Notes: generated by a model not told the origin, from the letters alone. A stretch of 64,000 bases of DNA from Malaciobacter pacificus (GCF_004214795.1 NZ_CP035928.1:1736001-1800000), one strand, 5' to 3'. Shown: positions 48,062 through 57,413, counted from the first letter of the stretch. A program made the numbers and translations.

Positions 48062-48418
48062 TTAAATAGCATATTTTAGTAATATTTCTTTATCTACTAT
48101 CTTTGTAGCTTGGCTAGAAGTTGCACTTGGGTCTATTTTTGGTGCATATCCAGCTTTATATGCTTCGTACCATCTAGCTGCACATAAACACCATCTATCA
48201 CCATCTTTTAATCCTGTAAAACCATACTGTGGAATTGGAGTTGTTAAATCATTTCCCATAGCTTTTGAATATCCTAAAAACTCATCAGTAACTACAGCAC
48301 AAACACTATGACTTCCTCCATCTTCTATTGAAGTTCTACAAGTTCCATCTCTATAAAATCCCGTCATTGGTGAAGTTGAGCATATTTGTAATGGCTCTCC
48401 AAATAAATTTGTTTGCAT
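48062..48418 (-). CDS. DUF2237 family protein
   Basis: 118 residues beginning NLFGEPLQICSTSPMTGFYR and containing CRTSIEDGGSHSVCAVVTDEFL and GDRWCLCAARWYEAYKAGYA, the DUF2237 hallmarks. Cys residues are conserved in position. The biochemical role is unknown. It starts 23 nt after the dGTPase stop and could share its transcript. Confidence 0.85.
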   Translation of the reverse strand: MQTNLFGEPLQICSTSPMTGFYRDGTCRTSIEDGGSHSVCAVVTDEFLGYSKAMGNDLTTPIPQYGFTGLKDGDRWCLCAARWYEAYKAGYAPKIDPSATSSQATKIVDKEILLKYAI

Positions 48419-48441
48419 AAAAAATCCTTTATTTTATATTT

Positions 48442-49965
48442 TTATTTCAAAGCACTTAAAAGTCTGTACTCTTCAAGTGCATAATCATCAGTCATACCAC
48501 TTATATAATCGATGATTAATCTAGCTCTAAAGTACCACTCTAATAAGTCATATTTCTCATTTTCTTTTATATCTAATTTTTCAACATCGTGCTTATAAGC
48601 AACTATTTGTTTTGAGGATATTCTTTTTATCAATCTCATAGATATAAAACAATCAATCTTTTTATCTTTTAAAAGTTTACTAAAATCTTCACTACTTAAT
48701 AATAAAAGAGGTTTGTATTTTTCAAGAAGTGTATTTATAATTGTATAACCTTTTAACTCTAAAGTTTGAACCTCTTTGTTTTGATAGATATACTTTTGTG
48801 AAACCTTTTCTATGACTTTTATACTTTTATGAAATTCACTATTTTCATCATAATCTAATAATGCACTATTAAAACTTCCTTCAAAAACCTCTTTATGATT
48901 TGAGATAAATACATTTGATACATGAGCCACTAAAGCTGTTACAAGCTTTGAACGAACTAGAGTAAAAAACATATTAAATTGATATGGTTCATCATCTTTT
49001 TTTGCTTTTTCATACTGTTTATTTAAAATCTCTTTTAAGTAAGTTTCACCTTGCTTTTCACACTCTTTTATAATCAAATTATAAATCTCTTCTAAAGACA
49101 AAATTCCTTTTTCTACAGAGTCTTCTAAATCAGCAGTTAAATAAGAGATATCATCAGCTGCTTCCATGATGTATGTTACAGGAAATCTATGAGCTCTTTT
49201 TACCTCTAAAGTATCTTGGATTTTTTCGATTAAATCTTTCTCACTATAGTAAAAACCTGGCTTTTTCTTTAAGTAGTTTAATTTATCATTTGAATCTTTT
49301 ATTTCATATGCACCTCTTGTATACTTTAAAACTGAAAGTATTTGGCTATAAGATAAATTAAGTCTTTGAAGTTTTGTAATTACTCTTATTGCTTGGGCAT
49401 TTCCATCATAATCACAAATATCTCGTATTAAATCTTCTTTTAATTTTTGATTCTCTTTTGTTGTTGAACTAAAATTATTTAAAATATTTGCTAAATTATT
49501 TTTAGCCCAAGCATTTATAGTTTGCTCAGCAAAATGTCCAAAAGGAGGATTTCCTATATCGTGAAGTAAACTTGTCATCTCTGATGTTGAGATAAAAGCA
49601 TTTTCTAACTCTTCTAAACCATAAGCTTCAAGTCCTTTCTCTTTTTTTAGCTTATCTAATATTGTTTTTGCTATAAATCTTGCATTTTGCCCTACTTCCA
49701 TTGAGTGAGTAAGTCTTGTTCTTATTGAAGCATTTAATTCTAGTGCAAAAACTTGAGTTCTCTTTTGTAATCTTCTTAAAGCTGGAGAAGATAATATTCT
49801 ACCTCTATTACTTTCGATTGAAGTTTCTATATTAAATGATGGGTAAAATTCTCTATGTAAAGTAAATCTTTTTTTATAGAGCCGCTTGCAAATTCCACCA
49901 TCATAAACTAGTGAATTTGTAAACCTACTAAGCTTATCAAGCAGATCTTTTAAACTTTTAATCAT
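48442..49965 (-). CDS. dgt: Deoxyguanosinetriphosphate triphosphohydrolase (Dgt)
   Basis: 507 residues with the HD-domain residues RLTHSMEVGQNARFI (His) and LLHDIGNPPFGHFAEQ (His-Asp pair) and the second YIMEAADDISYLTADLEDS stretch. Dgt hydrolyses dGTP to deoxyguanosine and triphosphate. The start ATG at 49965 has a weak ribosome-binding site and lies only about 25 nt from the edge of the insertion sequence, so its native promoter may be displaced. Confidence 0.9.
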   Translation of the reverse strand: MIKSLKDLLDKLSRFTNSLVYDGGICKRLYKKRFTLHREFYPSFNIETSIESNRGRILSSPALRRLQKRTQVFALELNASIRTRLTHSMEVGQNARFIAKTILDKLKKEKGLEAYGLEELENAFISTSEMTSLLHDIGNPPFGHFAEQTINAWAKNNLANILNNFSSTTKENQKLKEDLIRDICDYDGNAQAIRVITKLQRLNLSYSQILSVLKYTRGAYEIKDSNDKLNYLKKKPGFYYSEKDLIEKIQDTLEVKRAHRFPVTYIMEAADDISYLTADLEDSVEKGILSLEEIYNLIIKECEKQGETYLKEILNKQYEKAKKDDEPYQFNMFFTLVRSKLVTALVAHVSNVFISNHKEVFEGSFNSALLDYDENSEFHKSIKVIEKVSQKYIYQNKEVQTLELKGYTIINTLLEKYKPLLLLSSEDFSKLLKDKKIDCFISMRLIKRISSKQIVAYKHDVEKLDIKENEKYDLLEWYFRARLIIDYISGMTDDYALEEYRLLSALK

Positions 49966-49990
49966 TTTACCGCTTTATGGGTCAATTTTA

Positions 49991-51356
49991 GATAAAAAAC
50001 TATTATTGGGTGCGTGCTTGATGGTTGAGTTTTAAAAATGGCTAATTTTTAGTGTTTTTAGCTAAAAGTTATGTTACCAGTTTCAAACTCTGATGAATAC
50101 AAACTGATAAAATACCAAATGCTAAAACAGAAGCTACTTTTGTAGCTCCTTTATAATAAATATTACTGCATCCAAAGTCTTCTTTGAGGTATTTATTGAC
50201 TCTCTCAACCATACTTCTTTGATTATAGTGATGGGTATCTAAACTTTGAGTAAGGTTTAGAATTTTAAATTTCTTTTTTTCATCTTTTATAAGTTGAATT
50301 TTTTCTTTTAACTCTTTGGAGTTCTTCGGATTGATATCAATAAGCGGTCTATGATTTAGTTTTTTGGAAAAATCTCTGATAATATTGCTGTCGTATCCTG
50401 CATCTTGTAAGTCATAAAGATATGATACTTTTTTGCTTGTCTCGTTTATAAGAGGAAGTGCTACTGAGCTATCATGAACATTTGCCCCTGAATAAATAGC
50501 AGTAATAGGGATATCTCCATCTACTACACTGATATGGAGTTTCCCTCCTATCCATGTTTCAAAGTTGCCTTTGGAATTCTGTTTTCTTCCAACTCCACAC
50601 TGCGTTGATACCAAAGATAGCATCTGCTTTGTGGTTTTCATATCTTCTTGTTGCTGCAAGATACTGGGTGTTTTAGGCTCTCTTGTTTCACCTTTTTTAG
50701 GTCGTCCTCTTCTTTTTGGTTTAAACTTTTCTTTTTCTACTTTTACAGGTTTTTCTCTCAGTGGTATTTTTGTTGCATCACTTGCATTATAAAAAAAGAG
50801 TGTATCCCTTAGATACTCCTTCACAAACTGCTCATGCGTCTTTTGTGCAATTTTAAGCTCACTGAGCTCCTTAAAGACTCTACTAAATTTAGACTCACTT
50901 GGAATATCGTTTTTATATCTCCACCCACACAAGATCCTCAGCGTTCTATCACTATGAAGTCTATCGATAAGGTCTCTGGTTGTTTGGATATTGTAAACAC
51001 TCTTTGCAATAAATGCTCGTGCAATCTCTTCTCTATGCTTTGGAGTGTTTGTAATAGATACGACAGTGATATTTTTTTCAATCGCAGCAAAGTCTAATAT
51101 CTTAATAAGCTTTTGCTCTTTATTTGACAACTCTTCTAATTGAAGCTCTCTTTTCAAAGAAGGAAAAAGTGAATTTTCAAGATTTAAAACCTTAGTCCAC
51201 ATTTTAGATAGACTTGAAGATATTTTTGGTAGAATAATTTCCATAAGTTGAATCGCTCTTCTGTTAAATTTTTGTAGTAAAAAATTATAACTTATCTGAA
51301 GTTTGATTCAACTTTTTAAAATTTAAATCAGCTTAAATTACGGGTTGTTTTTTATA
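49991..51356. mobile_element. Insertion sequence (approximate ends)
   Basis: A complete DDE transposase gene is flanked by related outer sequences: left ATAAAAAAC (about 49992-50000) and right GTTTTTTAT (51347-51355). Further in, the two ends share a degenerate TTTTTAAAA-type block. The inverted repeats are imperfect, and no target duplication can be read, so ends are tentative to about 20 nt. It lies between dgt and a small lipoprotein gene. Confidence 0.55.
50069..51244 (-). CDS. IS transposase, DDE type (IS1182/IS5-like)
   Basis: 391 residues with the DDE triad pattern: ISVVDGDIPITAIYSG, LQDAGYDSNIIRDF and QRSMVERVNKYLKEDFGC. A basic stretch near 165-190 (RRGRPKKGETREPK) fits DNA binding. 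It appears intact with no stop or frameshift. It is probably a functional transposase, at least in sequence. The exact IS family was not resolved. Confidence 0.85.
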   Translation of the reverse strand: MEIILPKISSSLSKMWTKVLNLENSLFPSLKRELQLEELSNKEQKLIKILDFAAIEKNITVVSITNTPKHREEIARAFIAKSVYNIQTTRDLIDRLHSDRTLRILCGWRYKNDIPSESKFSRVFKELSELKIAQKTHEQFVKEYLRDTLFFYNASDATKIPLREKPVKVEKEKFKPKRRGRPKKGETREPKTPSILQQQEDMKTTKQMLSLVSTQCGVGRKQNSKGNFETWIGGKLHISVVDGDIPITAIYSGANVHDSSVALPLINETSKKVSYLYDLQDAGYDSNIIRDFSKKLNHRPLIDINPKNSKELKEKIQLIKDEKKKFKILNLTQSLDTHHYNQRSMVERVNKYLKEDFGCSNIYYKGATKVASVLAFGILSVCIHQSLKLVT

Positions 51357-51508
51357 ATCTGCAAGTGGCTCTATAATTAATCATATTTATCCTGTTAATA
51401 TTTCTTAAACAATAGTATATCAAGGAGTGATACTAAATAAAATTAAATAAATATTATTTATTTATAAATATTTAGATAGACTTTCAAAAAAACAAAGGCT
51501 TAACTTAT

Positions 51509-51697
51509 ATGAGTTTATTACTTAAATCAATTTTTATACTATTAATTACTTTTTTATTTCAAGGTTGTATTGTAGGTACAGTTGTAGCTGCACCATTCAA
51601 AGTTGCAGGTGCAGTTGTAAATACTGTAACACCAGATATTGTAGGAGATACTATCTCTGCAACAGGTGATGTAGTTGATATGGTAATACCTTTTTAA
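51509..51697 (+). CDS. Small lipoprotein
   Basis: 62 residues. A signal peptide ends in the lipobox LFQGC (Cys20), and the mature part is rich in Val/Ala/Gly (GTVVAAPFKVAGAVVNTV), as in DUF6726-type proteins. AAAGG lies about ten bases before the ATG. It stands immediately downstream of the insertion sequence region, with about 150 nt in between that hold only AT-rich inverted repeats. Function unknown. Confidence 0.65.
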   Translation: MSLLLKSIFILLITFLFQGCIVGTVVAAPFKVAGAVVNTVTPDIVGDTISATGDVVDMVIPF

Positions 51698-51698
51698 T

Positions 51699-51806
51699 AT
51701 GGATACATTTTTAGAAGAAGTAATTTCATTTATCATAATTACATTTACAGTACTGATACTTGCATATTTTACAAAGAAAAAAGAGGATGAATTTAAAGAT
51801 AATTAA
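51699..51806 (+). CDS. Single-pass membrane microprotein, 35 residues
   Basis: ATG 51699 follows the lipoprotein stop (51695-51697) after one base. The translation has an acidic start (MDTFLEEV), a hydrophobic core of about 17 residues (ISFIIITFTVLILAYF) and a charged tail (KKKEDEFKDN), so it looks like a real small membrane protein. The last bases overlap the convergent histidine kinase stop. It is probably cotranslated with the lipoprotein. Confidence 0.55.
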   Translation: MDTFLEEVISFIIITFTVLILAYFTKKKEDEFKDN

Positions 51807-53395
51807 TTCATCTCAAAATTAATATTTTTCACATCAACATTCTCTTTTGGTACAAAAATAGCAAATTTTGCACCATCTTGAGTATTTCTAACAGTAAGTT
51901 TACCCTTCATATTTTTATCCACAATTATCTTTGACATATACAGACCAATTCCTGTACCATCACTATCAGATTTAGTTGTAAAATATGGTTCAAATATTTT
52001 GCCCTTTGGTTCAACTGTAATTCCACCACCATTATCTTCAATATACAAAACAACATACTCATCTTTTTCATAAGCAGTTATTTTTATACAAGGATTTACT
52101 ATTTGCTTTTCTATTAATACATCCCTTGCATTATTTATGATATTTAATAACACTTGTTCATATTCATTTACATATGTATTTAACTTTATTTTTTTATCTA
52201 TATCAATTTGTACATCAATATTGTAACTTTTTAGGTTGCTTGACACTATTGACATCACTAACTTAACTATTTTATAAACATTAAAATTCTCTTTTGCTTT
52301 TTTAGGCATAAAGAAATTTCTAAAGTCATCAATAGTTTGAGACATATACTCTATTACAATATCTGCTTCACTTGATTTTTTATTCATTGTTTCATTATCA
52401 AGTGCCCCAATAGAGTGCTTAAACTTTATAAACATTAAAATTGAAGATAATTCAGAAAGAGGTTGTCTCCATTGGTGAGCTATATTTGATATCATTTCAC
52501 CAAGGGCAATTAACTTAGACTTTTGAACTAATAACTGCTCTTTTTCTCTATTTTTTTCAATCTCTTCTTTTACTCTATTTTCTAAAGTTTGATTTAACTC
52601 CCTTAACTCATTTTCATTTTGAATTACTTTTTGTTTATATTTATTTAAAATATCATCAATTTTTTGAGAAATAGCAATAGAAATTAATATAGCAATAGAT
52701 AAAAACATCAAAAACAGAACTATATTTTGAGCGACTTGACTTTTAACTCTCTTTTCTAAATCTGCTCTTTTTATAGCTAACTCTTTTTCTATATCATCTG
52801 TATAAACTCCAACAGCGATTACCCAATTCCACTCTTCATAGAACTTGAAATATGATAATTTCTGCTTTACATCCTTATCTCCTGGCTTTGTATAAGCATA
52901 CTGAGTAAAAGATTCTCCTTTTTGTCTAATATCTCTTAAAAAATCTTCTCTAAATTTTTTTCCGTTTGCATCGGTATAATTAGTAGAGATTAAAGTACCT
53001 ACTAAATCAGGTCTATTAGGATTTACGACTAATCTAGCAAAATCATCTCCTCCATCTATTTTTTTGATATCGTAAACAAAAAAGTAATTACTTTTATTCT
53101 CTTCAAACCTAATATTATTTAACAATCTTATTGCATCTGCCTTTGATTCTTGTTCATTTATATTTTCTTTAGCAACATTATAATTCAAAATATCAATAAC
53201 AGTATCAATCTCTTTTTTTAGTGTCTTTTTCTTATCAAAATAGTACTCAGAAACAAACTTCTCCATTTGGATTTCAAACTCAGAGTAAGTATTTTTTACA
53301 TAAAAATATGAAATAGCAAAAATCATAGAAGACATAATAATAATGAATATATAAATAATTATTTTTGATAGATTCTTTTCAGTTATTAAGTTCAA
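51803..53395 (-). CDS. Cache-domain sensor histidine kinase
   Basis: 530 residues. TM1 about 11-31, an extracytoplasmic sCache-like domain about 35-210 (SNYFFVYDIKKIDGG, NWVIAVGVYTDDIE), TM2 about 221-241, a coiled coil, the H-box SNIAHQWRQPLSEL with the phosphorylated His near residue 307, and a HATPase domain (NIINNARDVLIE, LYIEDNGGGI, GTGIGLYMSK). It is a membrane sensor of a small molecule, of unknown identity. It is divergent from the response regulator, so the pair shares a 65-nt control region. Confidence 0.92.
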   Translation of the reverse strand: MNLITEKNLSKIIIYIFIIIMSSMIFAISYFYVKNTYSEFEIQMEKFVSEYYFDKKKTLKKEIDTVIDILNYNVAKENINEQESKADAIRLLNNIRFEENKSNYFFVYDIKKIDGGDDFARLVVNPNRPDLVGTLISTNYTDANGKKFREDFLRDIRQKGESFTQYAYTKPGDKDVKQKLSYFKFYEEWNWVIAVGVYTDDIEKELAIKRADLEKRVKSQVAQNIVLFLMFLSIAILISIAISQKIDDILNKYKQKVIQNENELRELNQTLENRVKEEIEKNREKEQLLVQKSKLIALGEMISNIAHQWRQPLSELSSILMFIKFKHSIGALDNETMNKKSSEADIVIEYMSQTIDDFRNFFMPKKAKENFNVYKIVKLVMSIVSSNLKSYNIDVQIDIDKKIKLNTYVNEYEQVLLNIINNARDVLIEKQIVNPCIKITAYEKDEYVVLYIEDNGGGITVEPKGKIFEPYFTTKSDSDGTGIGLYMSKIIVDKNMKGKLTVRNTQDGAKFAIFVPKENVDVKNINFEMN

Positions 53396-53460
53396 TCTTA
53401 ACCTTTATAAACATAAACTATGATATGATAACACAATTTATCTAATAAGGATTAAGGTAT

Positions 53461-54147
53461 ATGCAAAATGATTTCATAAATAAACTTAGTGCCTATACAG
53501 TATTATATGTAGAAGATGAAGATGGTATTAGAAATAATATTCAAGAGATTCTACAACACCTTTTTAAAGAAACAATTACTGCTAAAAATGCTAGTGAAGC
53601 TTTTATAAAATACAGAGATAGTAAACCTGATTTAATTATAACTGATATTAAAATGGGAAGTGAAACTGGTATTGATTTAATAAAAAAAGTTAGACAATCT
53701 GATTCAAAAACAAGAATTATAATTACTTCAGCTCATACTGATTTGGAGTATATGTTACAAGCTGCTGAGTTACACTTAGTTAAATATATAATTAAACCCA
53801 TAACTCAAGAAAAGCTAATGGAAGCATTGGAAGCTTTTGTAAAAACACATGATGGAGAGAAAATCTATATTCTTTCAAAAAATTGGATTTTTGACCATAG
53901 TAAATCAATAATTTCAAATGATGAAGAAGAATTTAGTCTAACAAAAAAAGAGAGTAAATTTTTAAAACTTCTAATCACTAAAAATAGAATCATCACATAT
54001 GAAGAATTAGAAAATCATATTTGGGATGAAGATTCAGTAATGACAGCAAATGCAATGAGATTATTTGTAAAAAATTTTAGAAAAAAATTACCTGAGAACT
54101 TTTTAAAAAATGTTCAAGGAACAGGTTATAAAATCATAAGGGATTAA
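53461..54147 (+). CDS. OmpR-family response regulator
   Basis: 228 residues. The receiver has YVEDEDGIRNN, phospho-acceptor Asp62 in IITDIKMGSETG and TSAHTDLEYM and KPITQEKL motifs. The C-terminal winged helix about 130-228 contains LTKKESKFLKLLI and GTGYKII, typical of OmpR/PhoB effectors. It probably works with the divergent Cache-kinase. The propeptide/protease genes follow 1 nt later, so they are likely in the same transcript. Confidence 0.92.
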   Translation: MQNDFINKLSAYTVLYVEDEDGIRNNIQEILQHLFKETITAKNASEAFIKYRDSKPDLIITDIKMGSETGIDLIKKVRQSDSKTRIIITSAHTDLEYMLQAAELHLVKYIIKPITQEKLMEALEAFVKTHDGEKIYILSKNWIFDHSKSIISNDEEEFSLTKKESKFLKLLITKNRIITYEELENHIWDEDSVMTANAMRLFVKNFRKKLPENFLKNVQGTGYKIIRD

Positions 54148-54148
54148 A

Positions 54149-54550
54149 ATGAGAATATTTTTAATTGTTACTATACTTGTAGCAGAACTTTTTGCTTCAA
54201 ACTTTTATTATGAGTTTGGAGAAAAAGTAGAATTAATACCAAACCCAACAATAAAAAGTTCTAATTCGGTACAAACTGAAAATTCAAAAGATATTTTAGA
54301 GTATACAACAACTACAGGTAAAATAGTTAAATTTAAAAATGAAATCATTGTAAAATGTGATAAAAGTGCTTACTGTGAAGATGATTTTAGTGATTTATCC
54401 CTAACAAACTACAAAAAAATTTATGATAATATCTATTTACTAAAGCTTGATTCTAGTGATGATATTTTTACTTTATGTCAAAAACTATACGAAAAAACTG
54501 ATATAGTTTCAGCACATCCAAACTATGTAAGAGAAGTAAAAGCAAAATGA
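54149..54550 (+). CDS. Stand-alone protease propeptide-like protein (I9-type)
   Basis: 133 residues with a signal peptide (cleaved near ELFAS, about residue 17). The second half matches a subtilase prodomain: KNEIIVKCDKS, NIYLLKLDSSDDIFTLCQKL and the closing IVSAHPNYVREV, like the V.A.PNY ending of I9-type propeptides. In most bacteria this domain is fused to the protease; here it is a separate gene that overlaps the protease gene by 4 nt. It probably acts as an intramolecular-type chaperone/inhibitor in trans. The response regulator is 1 nt upstream. Confidence 0.65.
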   Translation: MRIFLIVTILVAELFASNFYYEFGEKVELIPNPTIKSSNSVQTENSKDILEYTTTTGKIVKFKNEIIVKCDKSAYCEDDFSDLSLTNYKKIYDNIYLLKLDSSDDIFTLCQKLYEKTDIVSAHPNYVREVKAK

Positions 54551-55596
54551 AAAAATATATAGCAATACTAATATCAATTTTCTTCATAGGATGTGGTGGC
54601 GGTGGCGGTAGCTCATCAATATTAAACTATGAACTAGAAAAACTATCAACAACTGTGGTTTTTCCAATTACACCAATTGGAACTGCAATTGATTATAGTG
54701 ACTATACTTGGAGCTTAAAACAAACTAGTGAGTTAAATTCATATTTTGATAATTTAAATGTAGATTCTAATGCTAATATTAATATGCCAAGTACTATTCC
54801 AACACCAACAAATAAAATTAAAGTTGCAATTATTGACCAAGGTTTTCAATATAATCACCCTGATATTGCTGATAAAATAATAGATGTACACTATATAAAT
54901 CAAACAGACATTACAAGTTCATTTCATGGAACTGGTGTTGCAGGGATTATAGCATCTACTTATTTAGGAGTAGTTCCTAATAATGTTGAACTAATACTTA
55001 TAAATGTGGATTTTGATATACCTGGAGAAGACCAATATATACAAGCTTTCCAATATGCAAAACAACAAGGTGCGCAAATTATAAATTGTAGTTGGGGTTC
55101 ATCTTTTGATGACTCATCATATGGTTTTTCACAAACTTATTTAGATGTATTAAATGACCTAAAAAACAATAATATTCATGTAGTTTTTGCAGCAGGGAAT
55201 GATAGTTCAGATTTAGACAATAATTGGAACACAGATGCAGAAATTGAGTTTGTCTTAGGGGTTGGAGCAACTTCAAAAGATAATATCTTAACTGATTACT
55301 CAAATTATGGAAGCCAAATTGATATATATGCCCCAGGAGGAGATAGTAATTTAGGACTAATAAGTTTAGACTTAACTGGTTCACAAGGGAATAATAGCTT
55401 TGATTCAAACTATAACTTTTGGACGGGAACTAGTTTTTCTACACCTACAATATCTGGAGTTATTGCGATTCTACTTAGCATTGATAATACATTAACTCCT
55501 GATGAAATAAGAAATGTACTAATTAATAACTCTGATATAATTGATGGAATTTATTCAAAAGTAAATGTACAACAAGCAATAGATAACTTACCTTAG
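54547..55596 (+). CDS. S8 (subtilisin-like) protease, lipoprotein
   Basis: 349 residues. The lipobox IFFIGC puts Cys16 as the lipid anchor, followed by a Gly/Ser-rich linker. The catalytic triad is complete: Asp97 in AIIDQGFQYNHPD, His127 in FHGTGVAGIIAS, Ser296 in GTSFSTPTISG, with Asn218 in FAAGND as the oxyanion residue. There is no prodomain in this ORF; the gene before it encodes one. It should be anchored at the periplasmic side of a membrane or on the outer surface. Substrate unknown. Confidence 0.88.
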   Translation: MKKYIAILISIFFIGCGGGGGSSSILNYELEKLSTTVVFPITPIGTAIDYSDYTWSLKQTSELNSYFDNLNVDSNANINMPSTIPTPTNKIKVAIIDQGFQYNHPDIADKIIDVHYINQTDITSSFHGTGVAGIIASTYLGVVPNNVELILINVDFDIPGEDQYIQAFQYAKQQGAQIINCSWGSSFDDSSYGFSQTYLDVLNDLKNNNIHVVFAAGNDSSDLDNNWNTDAEIEFVLGVGATSKDNILTDYSNYGSQIDIYAPGGDSNLGLISLDLTGSQGNNSFDSNYNFWTGTSFSTPTISGVIAILLSIDNTLTPDEIRNVLINNSDIIDGIYSKVNVQQAIDNLP

Positions 55597-56438
55597 TTTT
55601 CTATTTGCTTTGGTTTTTCATCTTCTCTTTTAACATCATTTTCATTTAATTTACTCTTTGGTATATCAAACTTATATAATTCATCAAGCTTAATAAAATA
55701 TGCATGACCTAAATAAATTATAAAATACACTGCACTAAATAGTGTTGCAAAAGGAATCATAGAAATAAAATATAAAAATAGTGTTCTTAATCTAAAAGCA
55801 GTTGCCTCTTTTTTATAAATAGTTTTAAACTCTTCATCACTTAAAATAGTAGACGCTACATCATAATTTAATAGTTTATGGAAAAAATAGTATAGTGGAA
55901 AAGCAAATGCAATTACATTTAATACAGGCACAAAATAAACAGGAATTAAAAGTATAAATAAAAGTATCATCATAGATGCACTTTTAATTAAAACCCATAG
56001 AGGAGAAAGTAAGTTACCATGTCCATGAAGTGTTAAATGGGAGTAATGTCTTTTATGTAAAACACCTAAAATAAGTGGTGTTAAAAAACCAATTACTACA
56101 ATTGATAGTATAACTGAAGCTTGTAAAACAATAACTGTTCCAACTGTATAAAGTAAAAATCCAGCGATCCAAGATGTAAATGAGTATTTAAATAAAAATA
56201 CAATCAAATATGTTGCCCATACAAAATAAAAAGGTGCATCTTCATCTATTATTACTTCTTGACCATTTTGGGAAGCTGCTGCCACTTCTTGTAGTGCTGA
56301 GATACCAAAATCAGCTGCTGCAAAAAAAAGCATATATAATACAATCATAGTTACAATTAAAGGAACAAGTGCAATTCTTAACATCTTAGAAGTTAAAAAA
56401 TCTTTTAAACTTTTTATTAAAATCTCAATTTCATTCAA
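55593..56438 (-). CDS. EI24-domain membrane protein
   Basis: 281 residues from TTG 56438 with several hydrophobic segments (ALVPLIVTMIVLYMLFFAA, LLILLIPVYFVPVLNVIAFA and a C-terminal TM) and a layout like EI24/CysZ-related proteins. The frame also opens at 56522, but that would overlap the radical SAM gene by 71 nt; AAAGGA eight bases before TTG 56438 supports the shorter start. The C-terminus overlaps the protease stop by 4 nt on the opposite strand. Function is uncertain. Confidence 0.7.
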   Translation of the reverse strand: MNEIEILIKSLKDFLTSKMLRIALVPLIVTMIVLYMLFFAAADFGISALQEVAAASQNGQEVIIDEDAPFYFVWATYLIVFLFKYSFTSWIAGFLLYTVGTVIVLQASVILSIVVIGFLTPLILGVLHKRHYSHLTLHGHGNLLSPLWVLIKSASMMILLFILLIPVYFVPVLNVIAFAFPLYYFFHKLLNYDVASTILSDEEFKTIYKKEATAFRLRTLFLYFISMIPFATLFSAVYFIIYLGHAYFIKLDELYKFDIPKSKLNENDVKREDEKPKQIEN

Positions 56439-56451
56439 TTTCTTATTCCTT

Positions 56452-57306
56452 TTAATCAAATCTTTTTCTATATTCACACTTTTGGCATAACTCTTCATGC
56501 AAAATATTATTTTTAAATCCATTTTGAATATTCTTAACTCTTGTAGAGTTCAATATATCTTTTATTTGTGAAGTATTTGTGTTTCCTAAATCTACCTCTG
56601 CATTTTGATCTAAACAACAAGGAACCACTTCTCCATTACTTAATATTCCAAAATGGGAATCTAGTCCATAACAAGTTCCCGTCTTAGAAACTATATCATT
56701 ATCTAAACTAGGCCAATTAAAATATTCATCAAAATGGAAGAAAAACTTTTTTGCAATTCTTATATTTTTCGGTCGATTTTCATAAACTTCATTTACATCA
56801 ATATTTGTATTAAACTCAACATTTATTTTTTCAAATACCTTTTTATTAAACTCTTTTGCACTTAAAGTCTCATCTAAATTCCAAATTCTAAAGTTTATAA
56901 AGTACTCATGGTTTTGTTCTTGGGCATATTTTACAAACTCAATAATTGGATTTATATACTCATCAAATGTTTTTTTATGAGAATTTGCATTATATGAGTT
57001 TATAGAAAAGTTTATTTGTCTAATTGCATCATGCATCAATATATTATGATGAGATTGATTTATATTATTAGCTGTTGTTGTAATATTTACTTTTAAATCA
57101 TGTTTTAAACTAATATCTAAATATTTTTCTAAATTTGATAATACTAAAGGATCCCCAACTACATGATATGCAAGCTCTTTTGTAAAATCTTTTAGTTGAA
57201 AATTTATATCATCAAAATGCTCTAAACTCATTGTTGAAGTGGGTTTTAGTTTTGGAGGGCAAAATGTACATTTTAAATTACAAATATTTGTAATCTCAAT
57301 ATGCAC
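56452..57306 (-). CDS. Radical SAM protein with SPASM-like tail
   Basis: 284 residues. The radical SAM motif CNLKCTFC (Cys9, Cys13, Cys16) is at the very N-terminus, so the start is correct. A C-terminal Cys set follows: GTCYGLDSHFGIL, VPCCLDQNAEVDLGN and LCQKCEYRKRFD, resembling a SPASM or auxiliary cluster. The substrate is unknown; proteins of this shape modify peptides or sugars. It is 13 nt upstream of the EI24 gene, so they may be cotranscribed. Confidence 0.82.
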   Translation of the reverse strand: MHIEITNICNLKCTFCPPKLKPTSTMSLEHFDDINFQLKDFTKELAYHVVGDPLVLSNLEKYLDISLKHDLKVNITTTANNINQSHHNILMHDAIRQINFSINSYNANSHKKTFDEYINPIIEFVKYAQEQNHEYFINFRIWNLDETLSAKEFNKKVFEKINVEFNTNIDVNEVYENRPKNIRIAKKFFFHFDEYFNWPSLDNDIVSKTGTCYGLDSHFGILSNGEVVPCCLDQNAEVDLGNTNTSQIKDILNSTRVKNIQNGFKNNILHEELCQKCEYRKRFD

Positions 57307-57381
57307 TTTTCTAAACTTCTTAATAATAGTTCCTTTTATTTTTTGTAATTGTATCTAATGTTTTGCTAACTATTGTTTAAT

Positions 57382-57387
57382 TATAAT
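57382..57387 (+). promoter_or_regulatory. -10 box for the 57414 gene
   Basis: TATAAT lies 27 nt before ATG 57414, and AAAAGG six bases before the ATG is a strong ribosome-binding site. The box overlaps a TTG at 57387 that could be taken as a start, which rules that TTG out. Confidence 0.55.
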
Positions 57388-57413
57388 TGGAGCAGAAAAA
57401 TAAAAGGTTTTAT

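Noticed and set aside
51425..51470. AT-rich inverted repeat between the insertion sequence and the small lipoprotein gene
   Set aside because: Composed only of A and T, so chance pairing is likely and no tail or motif supports a role.
57387..57413. TTG start nine codons upstream of the 57414 gene
   Set aside because: The TTG overlaps the TATAAT promoter, while ATG 57414 has a well-placed AAAAGG site.
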